A stretch of 8,359 nt of DNA from JANNMJ01 sp031397815. GTDB taxonomy: Bacteria; Bacteroidota; Bacteroidia; Cytophagales; Hymenobacteraceae. Position 1 is the first letter of the stretch. Every line of letters starts with the position of its first letter. The translations under genes were made by a program, and so were the position numbers. Below, one piece after another: positions 1 to 3,922 of this stretch. The notes beneath the pieces were generated by a model. That model was not told the DNA's origin. It worked only from the letters and a program-made list of their open reading frames with translations, and ran no database searches. Location of the stretch: contig JANNMJ010000181.1 in the NCBI GenBank assembly GCA_031397815.1, forward strand, positions 1-8,359, read 5' to 3'.

Positions 1-43
1 GCTGGAAGCCAGCAGCCCGGGGCCGGTGCCGACGGGTAAGTAA
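1..43 (+). other. Window edge, possibly the tail of an upstream gene
   Basis: Two forward frames are open from the window edge and close almost together. One ends at TAA 37-39 with a Gly/Gln-rich tail (AGSQQPGAGADG), the other at TAA 41-43 with LEASSPGPVPTGK. Either would be a plausible low-complexity C-terminus of a truncated plus-strand gene. Too little is present to choose a frame or name a product, and both could be chance. Confidence 0.2.
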
Positions 44-47
44 CCCC

Positions 48-55
48 TACTTTTG
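48..55 (+). promoter_or_regulatory. Isolated -7-like element TACTTTTG
   Basis: TACTTTTG matches the Bacteroidota -7 consensus TAnnTTTG at every fixed position. No TTG is found at the expected distance upstream, and the next convincing gene starts about 280 bases away. A transcript from here would run straight through the 29-bp inverted repeat. Chance is possible. Confidence 0.25.
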
Positions 56-69
56 CTTTGCGAGGAAGC

Positions 70-158
70 GCGCGTGGCCAACTCTGTCCCAGAGATGGCG
101 TTTATTCGCCTATTGACGTGCTTTTGATACCATCTCTGGGACAGAGCTGGCCACGCGC
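70..158. repeat. 29-bp near-perfect inverted repeat (hairpin or MITE-like element)
   Basis: Arms 70-98 and 130-158 are reverse complements over 29 bases with a single mismatch (A81 against C147), around a 31-base loop that is less GC-rich than its surroundings. The arms include GGCCA(A/G)CTCTGTCCC and its complement. There is no T-run after the right arm, so it is not a typical intrinsic terminator, and no target-site duplication is obvious. It is too long and too exact for chance. A dispersed intergenic repeat, a small non-autonomous element or a structured RNA are all possible. Confidence 0.85.
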
Positions 159-175
159 CAGTTGCAGCCCCCCAA

Positions 176-194
176 CGCTGTCACGTTGGCAGCG
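176..194. promoter_or_regulatory. Short hairpin upstream of htpG
   Basis: CGCTGTCA and TGGCAGCG pair over 8 bp (one G-T) around the loop CGT. There is no T-run. It lies in the roughly 170-base gene-free stretch between the long inverted repeat and htpG. Function unknown, and a chance structure is possible at this GC content. Confidence 0.3.
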
Positions 195-264
195 CGCGGT
201 GCAAGCAGCGGCGGTTGGTACTGTGGTTGAAGTGACCGAGTAGCGAGCGACGAACAGCGCGGGC

Positions 265-279
265 GTGACGAATCGTCAC
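265..279. promoter_or_regulatory. 15-nt palindrome GTGACGAATCGTCAC, candidate operator
   Basis: The site is perfectly symmetrical: seven-base arms GTGACGA and TCGTCAC around a central A. It ends 53 bases before the htpG start codon, a normal place for a regulator site. It does not match CIRCE (TTAGCACTC-N9-GAGTGCTAA), so HrcA control is not suggested. Whether it controls htpG is inference from position only. Confidence 0.4.
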
Positions 280-319
280 CCAGTACGCCGCGTTCGGCTC
301 ACTTCCTCAAACACTTACT

Positions 320-327
320 TAATTTCA
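320..327 (+). promoter_or_regulatory. Weak -7-like element at the htpG start
   Basis: TAATTTCA fits TAnnTTTG except in its last two bases and ends five bases before the htpG ATG. If real, the htpG mRNA would be almost leaderless. No TTG lies at the usual distance upstream, so this is weak. Confidence 0.2.
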
Positions 328-332
328 TTCCC

Positions 333-2165
333 ATGGCTGCTGAAACCGGGTCTATCTCGATTCATACCGAGAACATCTTTCCCATCATCAAGAAGTTTCT
401 GTACTCCGACCACGAGATTTTCCTGCGGGAGCTGGTCTCGAACGGGGTGGATGCGAGTCAGAAGCTGCAACGACTGGCGCAGCTCGGCGAGTACGCCGGG
501 GAAGTCGGGGAGCTGAAGGTGACGGTGAAGCTCGATAAAGACGCCCGCACGATTACCGTGAGCGATAACGGCCTCGGGATGACGGCCGAAGAGGTCAAAA
601 AGTACATCAACCAGATTGCGTTTTCGGGCGCGACCGAGTTCGTCGAGAAGTACAAGGACAAGGACGCGACCGCCAAGGACCAGATTATCGGGCAGTTCGG
701 CCTCGGGTTCTACTCGGCGTTTATGGTGGCGCGGGAAGTCGAGATTCTGACCAAGAGCTTCAAGGACGAACCCGCCGCCCGCTGGGTGTGCGACGGCTCG
801 ACCGAGTTCTCGCTGGATGAAACCGACAAAGCCGACCGGGGCACCGACGTCGTGCTCCACGTAGCCGACGACTCCGACGAGTTCCTCGACGAAACCCGTC
901 TGCGTGGCATCCTCACGAAGTACTGCAAGTTCCTGCCGATTCCGGTGTTCTTCGGCGAAGAGCAAATCAACCAGACGACCCCCATCTGGACGAAAGCCCC
1001 CGCCGACCTCACCGACGAAGACTACGTCAAGTTCTACGAAGAGCTGTACCCCTTCGCCGAGGCGCCGCTGTTCTGGATTCACCTCAACGTCGATTACCCG
1101 TTCAACCTCACCGGGATTCTGTACTTCCCGAAGGTCAAGGACGAGCTGCAATTCCAGCGCAACAAGATTCAGCTGTACTCGCGGCAGGTGTTCATCACCG
1201 ATGAGGTGAAGGACGTGGTGCCCGACTTCCTGATGCTCCTCCACGGCGTCTTGGATTCGCCGGATATTCCGCTCAACGTGTCGCGCTCGTTCCTGCAAGC
1301 CGATGCCAATGTGCGGAAAATCAACACCTACATCACGAAGAAAGTAGCCGACAAGCTCGCGCAGCTCTTCCGCGACGACCGCGCTGGGTTCGAGCAGAAA
1401 TGGCCCGATATCGGCCTGTTCGTGAAATACGGAATGCTTGCCGATGAGAAGTTTTATGAGCGGGCGAAGGATTTCGTCCTCCTCCAGAACACCGCCGATA
1501 AGCTCTTCACGTTCGAAGAATACCGCCAGCACGTACAGGCGGCGCAAACCGGCAAAAACGACCAGCTCACCCTCCTCTACACCCCCGACGCCGAGGAGCA
1601 GCACGCCTTCGTGGTGGGCGCCCAAGCGCGCGGTTACGATGTACTGAAGCTCGATACCCCCATCGACCCGCACTTCGTGGGCCTCTTGGAGCAGAAGCTC
1701 GAAAAGACCACCCTCAAGCGCGTGGACGCCGATACGGCCGCCAAGCTCATCGAGAAAGACGACGATACCACGCCCGAAAGCGTGCTGAGTGAGGAGCAAA
1801 CCACGGCCCTCAAAACCACCTACGAAGCCGCCATCAACGATACCACGATGCGCGTGAGCATCGTGAGCGGCGCCCCCTCCGATGAGCCGGTGACCATCAC
1901 GCGCCCCGAATTCATGCGCCGCATGAAGGAGATGCAGCGGATGGGCGGCGGCGGCGGAATGCAGATGTTCGGCGGCTTCCCCGACTCGTTCGACGTGAGC
2001 ATCAACGCCAATCACCCCCTCGCATCTCGCGTGTTGGCCGATGCCGACGGCGGCGGGCAGGAGCTGGCGCGTCAGGCGTTCGATTTGGCGCTCTTGCAGC
2101 AAGGCCTACTAAAAGGTGCCCGTCTGACCGAATTTGTGCGCCGCTCGGTCGCGCTGTTAGGTTAG
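333..2165 (+). CDS. htpG: Molecular chaperone HtpG (bacterial Hsp90)
   Basis: Product of 610 residues, near the usual bacterial length (about 620). HtpG is a homodimeric cytosolic ATP-dependent chaperone that remodels client proteins, usually with DnaK and DnaJ. The N-terminal GHKL ATPase domain is intact: LRELVSNGVDAS with Glu33 and Asn37, DNGLGM at 78-83, the lid motif GQFGLGFYSAFMV at 120-132, and GTDVV at 170-174. The middle domain carries LNVSR with Arg318, equivalent to the catalytic Arg of Hsp90. The C-terminal part has a Met/Gly-rich stretch (MGGGGGMQMFGGFPDSFDV) before the dimerisation region. ATG 333 is chosen because MAAETGSISIHTEN is the normal family N-terminus. No Shine-Dalgarno is visible. 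The next plus-strand signal, a promoter at 2182, starts 16 bases after the stop, so htpG is probably monocistronic. A J-domain gene also lies in the window but 6 kb away. Confidence 0.98.
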   Translation: MAAETGSISIHTENIFPIIKKFLYSDHEIFLRELVSNGVDASQKLQRLAQLGEYAGEVGELKVTVKLDKDARTITVSDNGLGMTAEEVKKYINQIAFSGATEFVEKYKDKDATAKDQIIGQFGLGFYSAFMVAREVEILTKSFKDEPAARWVCDGSTEFSLDETDKADRGTDVVLHVADDSDEFLDETRLRGILTKYCKFLPIPVFFGEEQINQTTPIWTKAPADLTDEDYVKFYEELYPFAEAPLFWIHLNVDYPFNLTGILYFPKVKDELQFQRNKIQLYSRQVFITDEVKDVVPDFLMLLHGVLDSPDIPLNVSRSFLQADANVRKINTYITKKVADKLAQLFRDDRAGFEQKWPDIGLFVKYGMLADEKFYERAKDFVLLQNTADKLFTFEEYRQHVQAAQTGKNDQLTLLYTPDAEEQHAFVVGAQARGYDVLKLDTPIDPHFVGLLEQKLEKTTLKRVDADTAAKLIEKDDDTTPESVLSEEQTTALKTTYEAAINDTTMRVSIVSGAPSDEPVTITRPEFMRRMKEMQRMGGGGGMQMFGGFPDSFDVSINANHPLASRVLADADGGGQELARQAFDLALLQQGLLKGARLTEFVRRSVALLG

Positions 2166-2181
2166 ATTAAAAATCGAAAAT

Positions 2182-2189
2182 TACCTTTG
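2182..2189 (+). promoter_or_regulatory. Bacteroidota -7 element TACCTTTG of a small RNA
   Basis: TACCTTTG matches TAnnTTTG exactly and sits in an AT-rich stretch just after the htpG stop. TTAG, not TTG, lies about 20 bases upstream. Transcription would start near 2194-2196. The only thing downstream before a strong terminator is a set of hairpins, since the next gene runs the other way. Confidence 0.6.
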
Positions 2190-2194
2190 CAGCG

Positions 2195-2334
2195 TCCCCG
2201 GTTTTTCATAGTGGAACCCGGGGACCTTCCGGCGAGTGGTCGTAGGTAGAATCCCAGGAAGGAACGGCTGTAGAAACCCGCCTTCGCAGCAAGGTGAGAA
2301 ACCGCCCGGGGCTTTGCGCCGGGCGGGTTTTTTT
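2195..2334 (+). ncRNA. Candidate structured small RNA, unassigned
   Basis: This 140-nt unit has its own promoter (TACCTTTG at 2182) and its own intrinsic terminator (2302-2334), with no credible ORF between. Visible pairing: TCCCCGG 2195-2201 with CCGGGGA 2218-2224; CCTTCC 2225-2230 with GGAAGG 2257-2262; and CGCCTT with AAGGTG (2279-2296, loop CGCAGC). CCCCGG near the 5' end could also pair with CCGGGG 2306-2311 inside the terminator, so alternative folds exist. The next gene is on the opposite strand, so this is not a leader of it. The GGAAGGAA run recalls 4.5S SRP RNA, but the 5' end folds on itself and the usual CAGG/AGCAG arrangement is not seen. It does not look like tmRNA, RNase P RNA or a riboswitch I know. 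A processed htpG 3' UTR is the main alternative. Confidence 0.5.
2302..2334 (+). terminator. Strong intrinsic terminator
   Basis: CCGCCCGG (2302-2309) pairs perfectly with CCGGGCGG (2319-2326) around a 9-base loop, followed by G and seven T. It ends the candidate small RNA and would also stop read-through from htpG. Confidence 0.9.
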
Positions 2335-2348
2335 GGGGCTACCTGAGC

Positions 2349-2447
2349 ATCCTCACCCCCCGGCCCCCTCTCCAAAGGAGAGGGGGAGCCTTACAGAAAA
2401 CTAATTCAAAAGCCCCTCTCCTTTGGAGAGGGGTTGGGGGTGAGGAT
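2349..2447. repeat. Two inverted copies of a nested-palindrome repeat
   Basis: Unit one (about 2349-2386) contains the hairpin CCCCCTCTCC-AAA-GGAGAGGGGG. Unit two (2413-2447) contains CCCCTCTCC-TTT-GGAGAGGGG followed by a GGGGGTGAGGAT tail, which is the reverse complement of ATCCTCACCCCC at the start of unit one. The two units are thus mirror copies about 26 bases apart, each with its own 9- to 10-bp hairpin. From memory, CTCACCCCC-plus-CTCTCCAAAGGAGAG units are common dispersed intergenic repeats in Bacteroidota and some other bacteria. The pair lies between convergent transcripts (the htpG/sRNA side and the phosphatase) and may help end transcription in both directions. Confidence 0.85.
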
Positions 2448-2468
2448 TTCCAAGCACAAGGCCCGCCC

Positions 2469-3191
2469 CTACTTGCGCCCAATCTGGTACGGGCGGTCGA
2501 CGTTTGGCTGGACGATTAGGGTGCGGTTATCGAGGTCGAGGGCGGTGAGGTTGCCGTAGCTCGTGTTTTTGTAATAGACGCAGCCGGTATCGAGGCCGAT
2601 TTCGAGCGGATTCGTGGGTTTGAGGGCGCGCTTGGCTTCGCGCAAGGGGCGCGGCACGTGACCGTGGACGAGGACGCGCCCGCCGAGAGCGGCGGAATCG
2701 ATATCGTCGAACTCGCGGCGGTTGAGCATCGCGTCTTTGTCGGTCCAGAGCTTGTCGGGCTGCGCGAAATTGAGGTTCGCGTGGACGAGCACGTAATCTT
2801 CCAGCTCCACAAAATAGTCCAGCCCTTCGAGGAGCTTGACGTAGCGCGGCTGCACCTGATGCGGCTCCGCGACGCCGAACGAATCCAACGTAACGGCCCA
2901 TTCGAGCTTGTCTTGCCAGCGGCGCTGCAAATCGTCGTCCTCCGGCTCGGCAATCGCGTCGAGGAGTTGCTGATCGTGGTTGCCGCGCAGGGCCGTCACC
3001 TGAAAACCACGCGCCCGCAGCCGCAGAATCTCATCGAGCACCCCGCGCGAATCCGGCCCCTTATTGAGGTAATCGCCGAGCAGGTACAGCTCGTCGGTCG
3101 GCGTCAGTTGAAGCTGCTCGTGCAGCAACGCCCGAAACGTGGCCGCACAGCCGTGAATGTCGGTAATAGCAAATCGTCGGCGAGGGGTCAT
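2469..3191 (-). CDS. PPP-family metallophosphatase (Ser/Thr phosphatase-like)
   Basis: Product of 240 residues with the calcineurin-like fold of two-metal phosphoesterases. The metal-binding motifs appear in order: DIHG (Asp11, His13), GDYLNKGPDS (Asp40), GNHD (Asn71, His72), VHANLNF (His137), and LVHGHVPRP (His176, His178), followed by GLDTGCVYY. Compared with classic PPP enzymes (GDxxDRG), the second Asp and the Arg are replaced by Asn43 and Lys44. I recall this NKG form from Bacteroidota homologues, so it may be a subfamily trait rather than a defect, but it changes the phosphate-contacting Arg. No signal peptide, so cytosolic. The substrate cannot be told: phosphoproteins, diadenosine tetraphosphate or other phosphoesters are possible. 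It stands alone, convergent with htpG and divergent from the His-rich/TonB cluster. Confidence 0.9.
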   Translation of the reverse strand: MTPRRRFAITDIHGCAATFRALLHEQLQLTPTDELYLLGDYLNKGPDSRGVLDEILRLRARGFQVTALRGNHDQQLLDAIAEPEDDDLQRRWQDKLEWAVTLDSFGVAEPHQVQPRYVKLLEGLDYFVELEDYVLVHANLNFAQPDKLWTDKDAMLNRREFDDIDSAALGGRVLVHGHVPRPLREAKRALKPTNPLEIGLDTGCVYYKNTSYGNLTALDLDNRTLIVQPNVDRPYQIGRK

Positions 3192-3227
3192 TCTGAAAAA
3201 AGTGAATCGAGGTGCGAAACGGCGGCC

Positions 3228-3245
3228 GATAGGTAGGGGTTACTT
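3228..3245 (-). promoter_or_regulatory. Possible promoter region of the phosphatase gene
   Basis: On the minus strand this reads AAGTAACCCCTACCTATC. TACCTATC is a partial match to TAnnTTTG and would place a start about 30 bases before the ATG at 3191. The first 13 bases are identical to 38-50 on the plus strand, where they also run into a -7-like element. No TTG is seen upstream. Weak. Confidence 0.25.
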
Positions 3246-3252
3246 CGGCTGA

Positions 3253-3272
3253 GCGCCCGCCGTTGGCGGCGC
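3253..3272. promoter_or_regulatory. GC-rich hairpin in the divergent intergenic region
   Basis: GCGCC-C-GCC pairs with GGCGGCGC around GTT, with one bulged C. It lies between the phosphatase start (minus) and the His-rich gene (plus). The rest of the 251-base gap holds an imperfect hairpin at 3290-3314 (GGAAA with TTTCC, two mismatches). A shared operator is possible, but the base composition makes chance hairpins likely. Confidence 0.25.
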
Positions 3273-3277
3273 AGGCG

Positions 3278-3285
3278 TAATTTCG
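3278..3285 (+). promoter_or_regulatory. Possible -7 element TAATTTCG for the His-rich gene
   Basis: TAATTTCG fits the TAnnTTCG variant that also appears before the cyanophycinase and J-domain genes. The nearest TTG (3263-3265) is only 12 bases upstream, which is too close, so support is weak. It precedes the preferred start at 3443 by about 160 bases. Confidence 0.25.
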
Positions 3286-3442
3286 CGTCGGAAACCGTCC
3301 GGCGGCCGTTTTCCAAGGATGCCGACCCGTGCAGGGGCATCTCTATCGACAGAAAAAGCAGACTTCTTCAAAAAACTCCGCCCGCCGCCACGCAACCCTA
3401 CCCGTCGGTGGTACGTCCTTACTGAGTTACTCGCGCTCGTTT

Positions 3443-3793
3443 GTGCTGACCCGTTTCCGCCCGTATATCGCCCTGTTGCTGCTGCTCGCGTTCGTGCGCG
3501 TGCTGCTCCCCGACACGGCCGTACTCGCGCTGCACCGGCACGCGCACACCGAGGTAGAAGCCGCCCACGACCACGCCAGCGACCTGCGCGGCCACACCAT
3601 CGTCAGCGAAAAACACACCCACTGCCCCACCGACCACCTCTTCGACGCGCCCGTGCTACCGGCGCCGACGTTCGTGTTCGGGGTAGTGCCGCCGCTGCGC
3701 TTCCCTGCGCCGCAACCCGTGGCGCTCAGCAGCGTGTGGGCCGCCCGCCTCGTCCGGACGCTGTGCCTACGCGGCCCGCCCGCAGCGGTTTAA
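3443..3793 (+). CDS. Small His-rich secreted or membrane-anchored protein, putative metal binding
   Basis: From GTG 3443 the product has 116 residues. It begins with a short basic segment (MLTRFRPY), then a hydrophobic helix of about 15 residues (IALLLLLAFVRVLLP), consistent with a signal peptide or anchor. Residues 31-65 hold nine His and one Cys: LHRHAHT, HDH, then EKHTHCPTDHLF. The C-terminus ends LCLRGPPAAV. Short His/Cys-rich proteins of this kind, ending in an LRxPP motif, are known to me next to Bacteroidota TonB-dependent receptors. A metal-binding or handling role in the envelope is inference. An in-frame GTG at 3329 would give 154 residues, but the extra 38 precede the hydrophobic segment and look non-coding. 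No in-frame ATG exists, so the start is uncertain. The TonB-dependent receptor begins 129 bases downstream. Confidence 0.7.
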   Translation: MLTRFRPYIALLLLLAFVRVLLPDTAVLALHRHAHTEVEAAHDHASDLRGHTIVSEKHTHCPTDHLFDAPVLPAPTFVFGVVPPLRFPAPQPVALSSVWAARLVRTLCLRGPPAAV

Positions 3794-3795
3794 GC

Positions 3796-3860
3796 CCGGG
3801 CGCCGCCCGGAGCAATCCGACTAGGCAGATTTTGGCTCGTTGCAGCCGGGCGGCGCCCGG
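3796..3860. repeat. 15-bp perfect inverted repeat between the His-rich and receptor genes
   Basis: CCGGGCGCCGCCCGG at 3796-3810 is the exact reverse complement of 3846-3860, with a 35-base spacer that is less GC-rich. It starts two bases after the His-rich gene's TAA. Each arm is itself nearly palindromic, so several folds are possible. No T-run follows, which argues against a plain terminator. It could be an RNA structure tuning expression between the two genes or an insertion scar. Confidence 0.75.
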
Positions 3861-3870
3861 TACGGCCGCA

Positions 3871-3905
3871 GGAGTACGCTCGTGGACTGTCACACGGCAT
3901 ACTCC
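3871..3905. promoter_or_regulatory. Dyad just upstream of the receptor gene's promoter-like site
   Basis: GGAGTA 3871-3876 is the reverse complement of TACTCC 3900-3905, and a few inner pairs extend the stem imperfectly. It abuts TATTTTTC at 3906. If that is the promoter, the dyad sits where a regulator would bind. No Fur-type or other known box is recognised. Confidence 0.3.
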
Positions 3906-3913
3906 TATTTTTC
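3906..3913 (+). promoter_or_regulatory. Possible -7 element TATTTTTC for the receptor gene
   Basis: TATTTTTC fits TAnnTTTG except for the last base, lies in an AT-rich patch and ends nine bases before the TTG start. No good -33 TTG is visible. It would give a very short mRNA leader. Confidence 0.35.
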
Positions 3914-3922
3914 AATTAAACC

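Noticed and set aside
58..243. 61-codon open frame across the long inverted repeat
   Set aside because: It is built mainly from the hairpin arms and shows no protein features.
265..279. CIRCE element for HrcA control of htpG
   Set aside because: The palindrome sequence and spacing do not match TTAGCACTC-N9-GAGTGCTAA.
315..2102. 595-codon open frame antisense to htpG
   Set aside because: It mirrors htpG codon periodicity in a GC-rich genome, has low-complexity content with no recognisable domain, and opposes an intact conserved gene.
2195..2334. 4.5S (SRP) RNA
   Set aside because: GGAAGGAA is suggestive, but the ends do not form the long closing stem, the 5' end folds locally, and the CAGG/AGCAG domain IV arrangement is not found. 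Left unassigned.
2349..2447. CRISPR array
   Set aside because: Only two copies, in opposite orientation, each internally palindromic; no regular spacers and no cas genes.
2658..3236. 192-codon plus-strand frame opposite the phosphatase gene
   Set aside because: Antisense shadow; the minus-strand frame carries all phosphatase motifs.
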